Below, in pieces: positions 11,701 to 23,422 of a DNA stretch of 64,000 nt. The translations under genes and the position numbers were made by a program. The DNA lies in the NCBI GenBank assembly GCA_950295325.1, contig OX485803.1, positions 69,267,554 to 69,331,553 of the forward strand, read 5' to 3'. The DNA is from Polytrichum commune. Its lineage: Eukaryota; Streptophyta; Polytrichopsida; Polytrichales; Polytrichaceae. Positions within the stretch are counted from its first letter, which is position 1. Each line of letters opens with the position of its first letter. The notes under the pieces are model-generated. The model saw only the letters and a program-made list of their open reading frames with translations. It ran no database searches and was not told the origin of the DNA.

Positions 11701-14503
11701 GACTGCTTGCCTCGTGACAATCCAAATACTTGATCATCACAACATGATCATTGGTCAGCGTCCCAGTCTTGTCTGTGCACAAGATGTCCCTGTCATTGCC
11801 ACCACAATATGTCAGAACTCTAGTTGTCGTACACAATTTCTTTCAAATTGTCAGATACTGCACATAAAGAAGACTTCTGAAAGCCAGACCCAGGACAGCT
11901 TAACAGATACATTCTCCACTTCCTACTGTTATGGGCCACCTGGATTGTAACCTTGAAAAGTGACTGGGAGTGAGAAAATATGCTCTATATCCGACTCTGA
12001 ATATGCGCAACAATTTAGTTCTGAAACTTACATGGCTCCAAGGTTTTGGATTGCATCCAACCGCTTGACTATGCATTTATTGTCTGCCATGGCTTTTGCT
12101 CCACGCGCTAAGTTAGCATTCACAATCATGGGAAGCATCTCAGGGGTGAGTCCAACGGCCACAGATATTCCAAAAAGCAGGCTGCTGCCCCAATTTTTGG
12201 TGACAAGGCCACTGATGACAATGACAATGGGCACCATAGCAAGCATGAAGCATATGAGAAGGTAGGACACCCTTCGCACACCCTTCTGGAAAGCGTTCAG
12301 TGGAGCTTGGCTAGAAAGAGCTGACGAAATGGTGCTTATATAGGTGTTGTCCCCTGTGGACAGCACAATTCCAATGCCAGATCCAGAAATAACGTTCGTC
12401 CCCTGCAAAAGAACAAAAGCAGATACACTAAGTGAAAAGAGAATCACATAATATGTCTCGCAAATAGGCAGTAGCACGAACATAAAAAAATACAAAAATA
12501 CAAAAATATTATTACACTATATATCTGATCTAATGCGGCATTAAAATTGATGTGGCATTTGAGACATGTTAATTAGAGTGGCCTCCGTGACTAGGTACTC
12601 CTGTAGCAACAAGTCTACCATGCCACCTTCTATGGTGGCCACCCAGTGATTGCAAGATCATCTACATGGGTCGATGATGAATAGCGTGGGCCACACTATA
12701 TCAGATTTATGATAAAGATTTTCGTAGACAAAATGTGAATCTAGTACTTCAGAATTACCAGCGACCAACCATAGTCCTAGCATTTATATTATTGTGGTGA
12801 CAGGGTTGGCTTCGAGCTACAAACCATTAAGCATGTGTTCCGAAGCTCTAATATTGGGGTGCCTTTCTCCTCCAGCAAGTCAGCATACTTCTCCACTGGC
12901 ATGCACTCACCTGTCAGTGAAGATTGGCTGTGTTCAAGACCAAAAAGAAAACTATTAAAAACCGCTCATCATGTCACAGATGCAAGAACCACTGTGATCA
13001 TTTATAACAAGTCTAGCATTGGAATCAATTATATCCTTCACATTATAATAAGCCGTGGCTAAAATGTTTCCGAAGTAAATTGGGCACCATGACTCACCTC
13101 ACAAACATATCCTTTGCTCTAAGAAGACGAATGTCGCCCGGGAAAAGGTCTCCTGAACTAAACACCGCTATGTCTCCCGGGACAACATCTTTTTGGTTTA
13201 TTTCGATCTCAGTACCGTGATTATTCGACCCTTGCCGCCGGAGAACAGTGGTTCGGCTTTGCACCAACTCTGACAGCTTCGATGCTGCCTGTGAACTACT
13301 CATCTCCTGTACAACTCAACCATGTAAGTATAAGGGATTCCATCATTTTTAGAGTCAGAAGTCTAATGCTTTCTTTTTCTTGGGTCAAGAAGGTCACTGC
13401 ACCTAAATCAACCAACTACGTCCAATCTCTTCGTTTCCAAGGGTGAAGTTATAAATGACGCAACAAGCAGATTCTCTTTGAAATTACTCTTACTACTGGT
13501 GGAGAGAATTACATGGAGCTGGTAGCATTGAACTTCAGCAAGGCATGAAACGCAGTGCAAAACGTAGGTGACTTGAATTTATAGATGCATGATCTGGCAG
13601 CATGTTAATTCGTCGTGTACCTGCCAGAACCGAAGTCCAACACTTATCACTACCATTGTCACCATGATGGTGAGTGTGGAGATGTCGCTGGTGGCGGCGG
13701 AGATGGTTGCCAGCACCAGCAAAATGATGTTGAATGGATGGAAGAAAGCGTTCCACAAAAGCAACCACCACGGCGATGCCGACTTGTAGGACAATACATT
13801 CGGCCCATACTCCTCCAAACGCTCTTTCGCCACGTCCTCGTGAAGGCCTAAGACAGATGACAACCCATTTCATCATGACCACCCGAGTTGTGGATTCGCT
13901 GCAAATTACAAATATTACGCTACAAGATAGCCACAGGTGCCCACAGCCTGATGACATAGCAGATCACTCAATGACATATCTTGGTTCAACTGTCGGTAAC
14001 TCAAAAAGCAGGACTTGATTTCACCTTCGAAGGAGGAGCCCAGTCGCTCAACTACAGTGGCGCCATCGCTAGCTCCGTTCACAGATAGAGTGCTTTGCAC
14101 ATGCGCCTCCACCCCTGTCGGGATTTCGAGCACGAACTTCCCTGCCAGACAACACAACCTCCATTACATCGCAGAATTTCATAACTCTCTTATGAGTATT
14201 CTCCAGCCAAAAAAAATCCAGTGACTCCTTATTATCAACCCAATTGAAAAACACAACCCCACTTCATCCAGCCGTGCATGCTCATCCCAACTTCTCGTGA
14301 CTTATTTACATTTGATCCAGCCATAAAAAAAAAACCCTACTCCTCATTAAACTCCATCCATTGAAGTAATAAACACAGAGACAAAAGAGATTATACAACT
14401 CACCTGTAACGCAGCGGACTATGCTTTTCTTGACAGACTGCAGCGATCCGCACGAGGCAGTCATCTCCGCCATCCGGCCTCCCGTGGAAGCCATGGTCGA
14501 CAA
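8725..14503 (-). CDS. P3B-type (MgtA-like) Mg2+-transporting P-type ATPase
   Basis: Ten exons in gene order: 14404-14503, 13935-14141, 13621-13847, 13098-13306, 12825-12927, 12032-12402, 11252-11789, 10574-10888, 9817-10158 and 8725-9201. They join without a break into 962 residues. Visible landmarks are an N-terminal cytosolic segment, LEEYGPN, two TM helices near [17 protein letters not shown], the actuator motif SLTGE, and the M4 motif [19 protein letters not shown]. The phosphorylation site is CTDKTGTLT (Asp about residue 412), followed by VTKGAME, MTGDTL and FLGDGINDA. The C-terminal helices include [17 protein letters not shown], a signature of bacterial MgtA/MgtB. The family uses ATP to import Mg2+. 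Membrane location and direction here are inferred. P3B pumps are mainly bacterial and are reported in a few algae, fungi and early land plants. The last intron begins with GC instead of GT (9816-9815). The start at 14503 was chosen as the first ATG; the next (14494) is equally possible. Confidence 0.93.
10471..10520. repeat. Intronic fragment of a dispersed repeat
   Basis: The block gtgggtcgatgatgaata followed by gggcc recurs at 12666-12690 in another intron of the same gene, and with changes at 30081-30105. It is a short relic of a dispersed element, with no visible ends here. Confidence 0.45.
12560..12715. repeat. Intronic dispersed repeat in the ATPase gene
   Basis: It lies in the intron between the exons at 12825-12927 and 12032-12402. 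It shares the order 'attagagtggcctc ... gatgatgaatagcgtgggcc ... cagattt' with 29960-30130, and in part with 8290-8340 and 10471-10520. It is non-coding and has no clear terminal repeats. Confidence 0.45.
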
Positions 14504-15049
14504 AGAACAACTGAATCGGTAGGATTGCCCCCAAAAACAAAATGCGGTACACGACTGACTGACCGACTGACGGACTCACAGAGCAACTTTCCGAAAATTT
14601 GTAGCTCTGGTGTTATTATTACTTCAACTGCTGCTAGTAAACATCATGTGAGGGAGAGCTGGAGGAATATAATATGGCGGAGGGATGCAGGGAGGTCCGA
14701 TCCTCGATGGACCGATCGATAGATCGGAGCCCCAAGATCCGAGCGGAGAGGCGCGGAGGAAGCTAAGGTGGCCTCTGCAGCGACTCCGCGAGGATCAGCC
14801 AGTCCGCATGCTGTGAGCGCTGAGCGCCCACCTCAAAACACCAGATTCCTGCCAGCTCTCCCAACTCGAAAGCTCTCACCATGCGGAAATGGACACTCAC
14901 TCCTGCACCCTCAACCCCCGAACAAACAAAACACAACACCACAACCAAAATCCACAACTCGGCTGGTGCAGAATGATCCACCAAGCTAACCCAAACTCCA
15001 GACAAACAACTCTGCAATATGCTCTGCTCAAGGGTGTGCAAGGACTGGG

Positions 15050-15060
15050 CTTATATACTC
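15050..15060 (-). promoter_or_regulatory. TATA-like box of the ATPase gene
   Basis: Read on the minus strand this is GAGTATATAAG. It is about 550 bases upstream of the ATPase start codon, in a C/G-rich setting. A start site some 25-35 bases further (about 15020) would give a 5' leader of roughly 520 bases. A (CT)n tract lies just upstream on that strand. The assignment is inferred from motif and position only. Confidence 0.5.
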
Positions 15061-15102
15061 ACGGCCGACCCAACAGAGACTATAGGAGGAGCAAGCTGTG
15101 GA

Positions 15103-15145
15103 GAGAGAGAGGGAGAGAGAAAGAGAAAGAAAGAGATAGATAGGG
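15103..15145. repeat. (GA)n / (CT)n simple repeat
   Basis: This is an interrupted GA tract on the plus strand (CT on the ATPase strand), immediately upstream of the TATA-like box. Plant promoters often carry GAGA/CT tracts, so it may be part of the ATPase promoter. Confidence 0.8.
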
Positions 15146-15339
15146 GGAGGGGGGGAAGCAACAGCAGCGCAGCGGGGGAGACTGTAGCGTCCGTGTGAGG
15201 CTGCAGGAGGAGGAAGTGAGCGGATGAGGTAAGTCGGAGTTAGAGATCCAAAGCCGCGAGTTGCCAAAGCAATGAGATCAGTGCTTTCGATGTCAAAGGG
15301 CAGCTCGATCTGAGGCAGAAGCTAACTTAGTTAGCTGAT

Positions 15340-15431
15340 CTTCCCGTCCCTCCCTCACAACCTCCCTCCCTTCCCTTCTTGCCTGCCCGCCTGCCTACCT
15401 ACCTGCCTGCCTGCCTTCCTTCCTTCCTTTC
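15340..15431. repeat. Pyrimidine-rich tetranucleotide microsatellite
   Basis: Runs of CCTC, CCTG, CCTA and CCTT units in sequence form a compound microsatellite, upstream of the ATPase promoter. Confidence 0.8.
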
Positions 15432-16224
15432 CATCCGTGGTGTGCTGCGGCCAACTGCAAGTTAATTATAAGTGCAGTGCAGTGGGGGAGCAACTTCGGC
15501 AAGCTCTGATACCTTCGTCCCCGCACGGCGACACAACAACTTAGTCTTGGAAACTCCCCACCCGCCCAGATTACTATTTTTTAAAGGAACTGGGAGTTCA
15601 CCGGATTCCGTAAGCACCCCAACAGAAACAACCGCTCCCCTACCATACCCTACCCTGTGACTTACCTAATCTTCCTCACCCAATATACGTGATTACCTCC
15701 CTCCGCCACTCGCCCAACCCGGGCCCAACCCAACCCAGCTCCCGCGGGCCTCTCGATGATTCACGCGCCACGCCGAATGCTCCAATTACTTCATCATCGC
15801 CCACTTTTAACTTAAAAGTGCACACGTCCCCAACTGTTGACCTGATGATTCCCTCCTCACGACTGGTGACGAATCATGAAGCTACAGAACTTATAAATGT
15901 TCAAGGAGTTGACTGCTCCCAGCGCCGGCCCAGCACTCCCACCTTAGATTAAATTTTACTCGTCCCGAGCCCTCGATCCCTGCCGCCGCGCGCTGGCACT
16001 GGCTGCCTTAGCAGGCTTCATGATTTTTTTTCAATTTTTTTGCTTATTCAGATTTGAAATATACAATAAATCTACTCCGAACCCACGCGAGGAGGCGTTC
16101 ATCGGCGGGCCCCGACTAACTTCGCCGACACTCGCACACCATGCCCCCATCAACCGTTACGGTTGATGGGTCTTAAAAGGTTATTTTTCCCGACCACCGT
16201 AGAGTCCGCTTTATACCATCTTTA
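15432..16224. other. Gene-free upstream region
   Basis: C-rich sequence with short, unconserved open frames. No gene, RNA or transposon end was recognised before the MITE that starts at 16225. Confidence 0.4.
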
Positions 16225-16373
16225 CTACACTAAATATTATATTTTGTGTCACCCAATTCTATTCTCTTCGTCTTGCTCAATACCAATTGTAAGCCGACCA
16301 TGCATGGTCACCAACACTAAATGTGAACCTAATAGTATTTATCATTCCTCCTATAAAATTTAGGTCGAACATA

Positions 16374-17161
16374 GGGGCGGTTTACACTATGGACCATGAA
16401 GTCGTCCCACGTAAGAGGCCTATTTTGCGTGGGACGACTTCATGGGACGACTTCCATGGTCCGAGTTACTAAAATATTAGTTTTCATGGTTCATGGGCCC
16501 TTCACTAGGTGTAAACCAATTATGGACCATGAAGAATGACCATGCACCAAAAAGTGGAGGTGCTGATTTTTTTAATACATGCCCAAAAAGGACAATTTTG
16601 AAAAAATTAAGTTTGATCATTCCTTGTCTTCTCTTGGGCTTCACTTGTCTTCACTTCTTGTTAGGGGCGGTTTACACTATGGACCAAGAGCCATGACCAA
16701 GAAAATTAAATCATTTTCATGGTCATAGCTCTTGGCCAAGAGCCATGACCATGAAAAATAAAAAATGGATTTTTGAGTGGCTTGGTCACTCTTGTAGTGT
16801 AAAGTGGATTTGGACCGGGACAACTTTGGGCTGATTTTTTAATATAAATACAGTAACGTCAAAAAAATTCAGGAAAAAAAAATATTAAAAAAAAATTCGG
16901 CCAATGGCTGATTTTCAGCCTTACAGCTCCCTTGATTTCCGTTGAGTCGAGCATTTTGCCTCGCCTCAACGGAAAACCCGTTGGACCATGGCACATTATC
17001 CAAATGGCAGATTTTAGTAGTTTTTTGGGACCTCAAAGTTAGTGGTCATTCCTTTTTTCAAGGTAGTGTAAAGCCAAATGGGACCAAGAGCACTTTACTC
17101 TCCAATCACAGATTTTAGAATTTCATGGTCATGGCTCTTGGTCCATAGTGTAAACCGCCCC
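16374..17161. mobile_element. Non-autonomous DNA transposon, PIF/Harbinger-like, with an internal second end
   Basis: It starts with GGGGCGGTTTACACTATGG and ends with the exact reverse complement. The flanks are ATA on both sides, or CATAG (16370-16374 and 17161-17165) if one G/C is counted as target. A second left end at 16674-16709 matches the right end (17126-17161) over 36 bases, better than the outer left end does (23 bases). The element is therefore composite. The interior has a 16-bp perfect hairpin (16396-16411 with 16428-16443) and a near-perfect palindrome at about 16716-16755. No transposase is encoded. Confidence 0.75.
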
Positions 17162-17340
17162 ATAGATTTGTAACAATGTTGCAATTATTGTCGCTTAAGT
17201 ACCATTAAGTGATTTTTCATCCAAATTTTAATCATCCATGACAAAATTCATTGCAAAATTGTTAGGATGCAAAGTCTATCAATTTTTTTTTCAATAATTG
17301 GCATAAATTTCATTCAAAATTCAATGATCCATGATAGTAC

Positions 17341-18250
17341 CCCGGGCATGCAACTCCCATATTATATGCAGGGGGTATCGGATTAAAAACGGCTTAAGGG
17401 GGGGTTTTGTAAAAATTATATCAAATAAAACAAAAGTAAAAGGACCAAAAAGTTGGGTGAAGACCAAATTAAATAAAATGAGATGTTAAACAAATTTGGG
17501 TTACATTTTTATTTATTTATTAAAAATTCCCCAACGTATACAAAGAATTGAAACACCTGATTTTTAACATATGACTATGCTTAATTTTAAAAGATCTTCA
17601 TGAGTAGTTGCCTCCAATTAAAAATAAAGGTCATTGGCAGTATTTATTTTATTTTAAACAAATCTTAAGAGTTTATTAAAAAGCCCAAAAATTTGGGCAG
17701 TTTGGCCTATGGTACCTATATTTTTAAAACTCATATAATTAGGTTGTTAATGTTATTTTTTTCTTCAAGGAATACTCATTTACAATATATAATTACATTT
17801 TTGGGTTCCTTGTTAGAAATGCAACAAGAGTTTCCTACATTAAAACAACTTATATCACTCAAGATTGAACTAAAATGCATCATAAGTGATTATAATCAGG
17901 GCCATATATTATGAGAGTTGTGTATCCGGGCCTCCAACTAAACTTAAAAGTCATTGGCAATCTTTTATTTGTAATAAATAAATCTTAATTTTTTAGTAAA
18001 AAACTTAAAAAATTAGGTTGTTTGACCTATGGTACTTGTACTAGAAAACTCATATAATTAGGTTTTTAATGCAATTTTATTCTTGAAGGAGTATTCATTT
18101 CCTATATATAATTACATTTTTTGATTCCTTGTTAGAAGGGCTACAAGAATTTCCTATATGAAAACAAATTATATCAACTTGAAATTGGACTAATATGCAT
18201 TATAAGTGATTATAATCAGGGCCATATAAAATGCGAGTTGCATACCCAGG
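17341..18250. mobile_element. MITE family 'CCCGGGTAYGCAACTCCC', copy 1, with internal duplication
   Basis: It begins CCCGGGCATGCAACTCCC and ends GAGTTGCATACCCAGG. A perfect 8-base target duplication, GATAGTAC, sits at 17333-17340 and 18251-18258. The right ~300 bases are present twice in tandem: roughly 17620-17935 and 17936-18250, each ending in an inverted terminus. This makes it 910 bases against ~580 for the copies at 27836 and 28792. An 8-base duplication would fit the hAT superfamily. No transposase is present. Confidence 0.75.
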
Positions 18251-18360
18251 GATAGTACTTATAAAACTCAATCATAAGAAGTGTTATTACAAAAGTTACA
18301 ATGATGACATAAAATATCACATAACATTGAATAAGATATTTCATGTAGTGCTTGAATGTA

Positions 18361-18641
18361 CACTAAATAGTCCTATTAGTGTGGATGGAAAATTACATGG
18401 GCCACACTTATTTTCTAATCATGGTGGAAATAATGTGGGTCCAAGACCATGGGTTGTGCCCTAAGACTTCCAACCAACACATTGGTTATTAGTTCTAGAA
18501 CAAAAATAACTCAAAATAAAATAAGTACCCTTGTTAGTTTTCTAGAAAATACAATTTATGTGGCCCACACTAATTTTCTATTGTAAACTTTTTGTGTGGG
18601 TTGAAAATGTATGTGGCCCACAATAATAGGACTATTTGGTG
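18361..18641. mobile_element. Small inverted-repeat element (MITE)
   Basis: Terminal inverted repeats of 24 bases match at 22 positions: CACTAAATAGTCCTATTAGT.. at 18361-18384 and its complement at 18618-18641. Subterminal blocks around tgtggcccacac are also inverted. It starts 11 bases after the 16225-18350 cluster. I could not settle a target duplication. Confidence 0.6.
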
Positions 18642-20429
18642 TGGTTTTCATTTGCAATTCAAGAGGGTCTCAACCTCGGGGAGGTGACTATCGGTATTTT
18701 AGAAAACCACGTGACCCTTAAAAAACAAAAAAGGTCAGTTTAATTTTTTTAGGGTAAATTTTATAATTTCGTTAGATCTACCATAGCATTGGAAAATTGC
18801 TTCCTACGTGATTATATGTAAAATAGGGTGGTGGATAGTTTCCTCATTTTAGTAATCAATAGGAAATAAAATGATCATAGACATGGGATCCGCCTAAAAG
18901 TGTGTAGTAAGATTAGTAAAATAATTATGGGTTTGACTACTTGGATGAAGAAGTGTGTAGTTTCTATCCAAATTTTAATCAAGCACGTTAGTATGGAGGG
19001 AATTATTGTGGAATTTTTTGGGGGAAGAAATGTGTTGGTGCTCCTCAACATCCATTGGGTTTTGCAACAACGATGAACATGTGGGACCTCGCTGGATGCT
19101 TAGAATCTGACAACCTCCACAGTCACCTTCAACCGCTTCCTGCGATTGGTCTTGGTTTTGTAACAACCTCAGTCCTCGATCCTCAAGCTCATGTTTTTTC
19201 TAAGCATTTTCTAGGGTTTCTTTCATGCAAATTGACGGTGTTGAGTGGCCACTTACTTTGTAATGTTTTCCGCGTGTTTTTGGTTTAGGGTTTAGCTTTC
19301 ATGGTTCGTCTTTTCTTTATTGTCTTTGTGATTACAAGTTAATTTTGGGATTTTGGGTATGGTTTTGCAAAGTCTAAATTTAGGATTACAGTTTGGCATG
19401 AGAATGAAGAAGATCAAAGTGGATACACTCACTGATGAAGGAGCATCTCCAAAGTGCATTGGAACTATGAAGGGGAGGATGAAGAATCCTTAGCTGATTT
19501 AGGGTTTAAGGTTGGAGACTTCGAAGGTTGCCCCCCTCATGCCATCAAGTAGTTTTAGATATTCATCGTCATTAGTGTTAAATCACTCACAATTTATTAG
19601 TCTTATTATGACATTGTAGAGGATGTTGAACATATATCTTGATAGTATTGGAGGGTGCATAGTCGTATCCTAACCCTTCACATTGTAAATGTTTGTTATA
19701 AGATTTGAATGTGATTATAATTGAACTTGTTTAAAGTATATAGTTGAATGGAATTAAAGTAAATGATTTTAATTTTTAGTAATTAGTTTTCTTGTGTTTG
19801 AATGCAAACTTGTTTTTTTGGAGTAGGTAGTTGTGCAAAATTTCATATCTTATCACAACTGATTCCATTTCTTGTTTTGTTCTATTCATGTTGACAACTT
19901 GTTTATTTCAGCTTGAATATTTTGTTATCTCTATGTTTATTGGTAATCCTTTAACTAGTATCCAAGTGCTATAGGTTCTATTTTGAATGGTACTTTGAAT
20001 GATTTAGGATTGGTATTACCAATTGCAAAAAAAAATTAATGACAATTTTGAATGCTATGGAATGTTTGTCGCTCACATAGTTAGTTTCGCAATGCTATAG
20101 TATTATGTCCACTATTTGGTACTTGTATTTTATTTAAGTATGCTTAAAATAGCCTCTCTAAATTATTACAAATAAATATAGGGTGCTAAAAATATGTCAA
20201 AGTAGTTTTTTTATCTACAAATAAGAAGGGAAAATTTATTGAGAGGTGCGTAAATATCCCCCCATTAAATACCCCATTATCACACGTGGTTACGAAACAT
20301 AAGGGGGTGTGATCGCCCCGAGGTCTCAACCAATGTATCATTTAAGATTGACATGACAAACTTGAGGGATAAATAATTATCTTTGTCAGAATAGGAAGCC
20401 CCTCTACAGCAGCTCGCTTCTCCCACGAT
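18642..20429. other. Gene-free stretch
   Basis: AT-rich sequence without a supported gene. The open frames near 18975-19290 are short and have no recognisable motifs. No clear repeat ends are seen. Confidence 0.4.
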
Positions 20430-21060
20430 TTGAAACATGCAATCAGTACAAGTTGGTTGACAAATCCAAAATCGAGGTCTTAGCTACTTTCCTCATAACT
20501 TTTGCAAATCATATGAACATCTTGTTCATTATCAAAGTGAAGATTCTTATGCTCATTATATTATCATGTAGGTCCCTCAATTATTTTGACAATTGCACCT
20601 ACAATGATTATCATATTTTGAGCATGCACTTTCAATCTCTTCTAAACACGTGTCTTTTGGCACCTGTTCTTGGACCACACCAAACCACATACCACTCAAA
20701 TACATGTGTCTTGATAAGAAAAGTAAACGATTAAGAGTTGTCTACCTCAAGCATGGCACCTGCTTGTTGGGTATATGTTATTTGTCAAGTAGTACAATGT
20801 AAATTATGTGTGGATGTAAGAAAAAACGCCAAAAAGACATGTGTGTTAAACGCCATTGGATCACATGCTCAAAATATGTTAACCATTCTAGGTTCAACAA
20901 TCAACACATTTGAGGGGGATATTAGACCTTTGTGACCATTTATTGATTTATTATGTCCACAAGAATGTTCACTTTGACAATGAATAGGATAGAATTGATT
21001 CAAATGAGCTCCAAAATTTATGAGGAAAATGGCTACGACTACAATTGAGTGCAAAGCTAA
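20430..21060. mobile_element. Foldback element with copy B of the dispersed repeat
   Basis: 20430-20760 repeats the 30-360 sequence in direct orientation. The right part, about 20830-21060, carries the same landmarks in inverted order and orientation (caaaatatgtta, ttcactttgacaatgaa, tttatgaggaaaatggct). The unit can therefore fold back on itself. It has no coding capacity. It is probably a non-autonomous transposon; the ends are uncertain by tens of bases. Confidence 0.55.
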
Positions 21061-21703
21061 GAGTATCCATTAACATAAATGCTAACCACATGTAATATTA
21101 CAATATGCAACATTGGCTTCATTGGAAATTAGACTATTGTAGAAGCCTTTCAATTCCCACAAAAATAATAGATTTTACTTCAATCTTTGCCATGTGTCGT
21201 TCTTAGATTGCTTGAGACCCACTTGAATCCCAAATGGGAAGTACATTCTTGCACTAGTGAAGATGTAATAAAGTGCCCTCTACAATATATGTCATTTGTA
21301 GGGGGTATGCTTTCTTATTAGGTATGATGGCACATCCAACTTTGCAAACAATGTTGACTGTTGGATCATAATCTTGAGAAATTGTCTCGTCCGGTTAGCA
21401 ATTGTGACTCTCAAGGATTGTCATTTTAAGTCTCCGGATTGGAGTTGAGCCATGCAAAAGTCATAAGAGGACAAAGTGATGATTCTCTTTTTGTTTAAAG
21501 ATCAATGCATGTACCCTCCCAATTGTGTAACTAACTATTGTACTTGCAATATTTAATTTGAGCCTATAGAAGTTATATCATCATATTAAGTGTCTTTTCA
21601 TGTCCATTCTTAATTAAAAGCCTTGTGACGAAAGTATTGAATGAAATTTGGGTGTCTGATTAAGAAGAGTGACCCCGTAAGGTCCACATACCTTAAGTGA
21701 AAT
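21061..21703. other. Gene-free stretch
   Basis: AT-rich sequence with no gene, RNA or repeat ends that I can support. Confidence 0.35.
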
Positions 21704-22656
21704 TTAAGTATATTTGGACAAACCACTTGTCCAAAAATTATAAGGGATGTGCACTTCCTAGGGGGTGGACTCTTCATTGGAAACCTAAATAATGTGAGTG
21801 GGTCACTATGAAATTGAACCCCCTATATACGAGAAGTTTATAGAGAAAAATATAATGTATACATACTAATGGCATGCTAAATAATGGACTCATGTATTTA
21901 TACTAAGCTCTTGTATTTAATGTAACAAATGTCTCCACTACATATCTAAACTATACATCATGAATCAAACAATATTTTATTACATATAAACTCCACTTTC
22001 ACTTTTCAATGAGAAAATCATTGAATGTTTTCATCCATAGCATGTAATTCAATAATTGTTTCAAACAAACAAAGATAAAAGCTCAATAACTTAGCCACAA
22101 TCTAGAGAGAAAAACTAACAAAAGCCCATGTGAGCTTCAAGAGTCTCTAGTTATAAAACCCTATAACTAAAATGCAAAACCTAACAAGAAGAAACATGAT
22201 AGTCATTGAGGACTATGACCATACGAAAACAATGGATAAAAACATGAAGTGGATGAAAGAAACACATTTATTGTCAAGATTTTCTCTAAAACTTAGGGCC
22301 CCCTTTTGTAAATCTACCTTTACTTCATAATATTTAATAGCCTTCTTAGATGTACACACTGGAGAAAATACAATGCCTCTCCCTCGTGTATACTATGTAC
22401 GCTAATGCCTCAAATAATATCCCTGATGCTCACATTAGTTCTTACGTGGTATGAAGAGTCCACCCCCTGGGGTGCCCTCGTGGGACAACAACAACAAATG
22501 ACAATCACAAAAGTAAGAACACAACAACCACAATTCCGAATGTTTGTACTCCATGTTCACCAACCACCATACTTGTGTAGTTTTGTGATCTAGTGAACGT
22601 CATATCGACGGAACTGAAATTGTCCAAAATTCATGCATAAATCCAAATATACTTAA
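21704..22656. mobile_element. Long inverted-repeat element (~950 bp)
   Basis: Two nested pairs of inverted blocks define it. TTAAGTATATTTGGA at 21704-21718 pairs perfectly with 22642-22656. A 21-base block at 21757-21777 (GGGGGTGGACTCTTCAT core) pairs with 22451-22471 at 20 of 21 positions. The interior is AT-rich and non-coding. Outer ends and target duplication are not resolved. Confidence 0.5.
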
Positions 22657-23422
22657 ATCCGAATTCTTAATTTAATATTGCAATTACACGTACAAGATAT
22701 CTCCTAACAACACCCCAATTGCTTTTAATCAATCACCACTAAATATGCATGCTTGGAGCAAGGTCACCATGTGTGGCAAGTGTGGAAAATACATGGGAAA
22801 CAGACGACAATACATATTTTTAAGGGTTAAAAAGAATCCCCCCCCCAAGCATGCACACACACAAAAAAAACTTAGCATTCAAATCAGCCCGAACCATGAA
22901 AAAATAAAATAAAATAAAATATATATAACCATCTTCTTAATGGCAAGTGTATCTAGCCTTGGCAATGGAAGAGAAAAAGCAAAAGAAAAAAAAATTGTTT
23001 CACACATCTAATATACAAGTAGTTCCTGACCTTTTGGTCAATTTCGGACTAAACTGTCACTGCACACCCGCTTTATAAATCTCCAATATGGTGCCAAATG
23101 TTTGCGCACATCATGTCATGATGGTCTTCTAATTTATAATCACCTATATCTTGGCTACACAACAAGAACAAATAACACTTTAAAACACAAGTGTTCACAT
23201 TTTTAAACTACCTTGCTTATTTCCAAACTCATCAAAAGTACGGATTATCTAATTTACCAATCACTTATTGATGTTAGGGAAAAAACGTGACAATTATCCC
23301 CTTAATTTTTAAGCAACCCTCCCCTCACATGAAGATGTACACCCCCACCCAAAAATAAATAAATAAATAAACAAGATTTCCATCCTCTTCTCATGTTCCA
23401 CTTGCCTACAGATTAAGGCTTA
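22657..23422. other. Gene-free stretch with simple repeats
   Basis: It holds short A/C runs (22842-22870), an (AAAT)n/(AAAAT)n tract near 22900-22925 and (AAAT)n near 23353. No gene is seen. Confidence 0.4.

Larger units (their letters stand above)
16225..18350. mobile_element. Old MITE split by two later insertions (nested cluster)
   Basis: The left end (ctacactaaatatt..) and right end (gatatttcatgtagtg) match the ends of the intact element at 24039-24421. Internal landmarks also match in the same order: ttgctcaa, caccaacactaaatg, aacaatgttgcaa, atcatccatgat and the gacat-aaata block. Removing the insertions at 16374-17161 and 17341-18250 with their duplicated targets leaves about 417 bases. 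The intact relative is 383 bases long. The cluster is therefore one old element invaded twice. Confidence 0.75.

Noticed and set aside
15028-15267. 79-codon minus-strand open frame rich in Ser-Leu repeats
   Set aside because: It is the translation of the CT microsatellite in the ATPase promoter region.
19283-19300. ggtttagggtttag, plant telomere-like repeat
   Set aside because: Only about two units inside ordinary AT-rich DNA; too short for an interstitial telomere tract.
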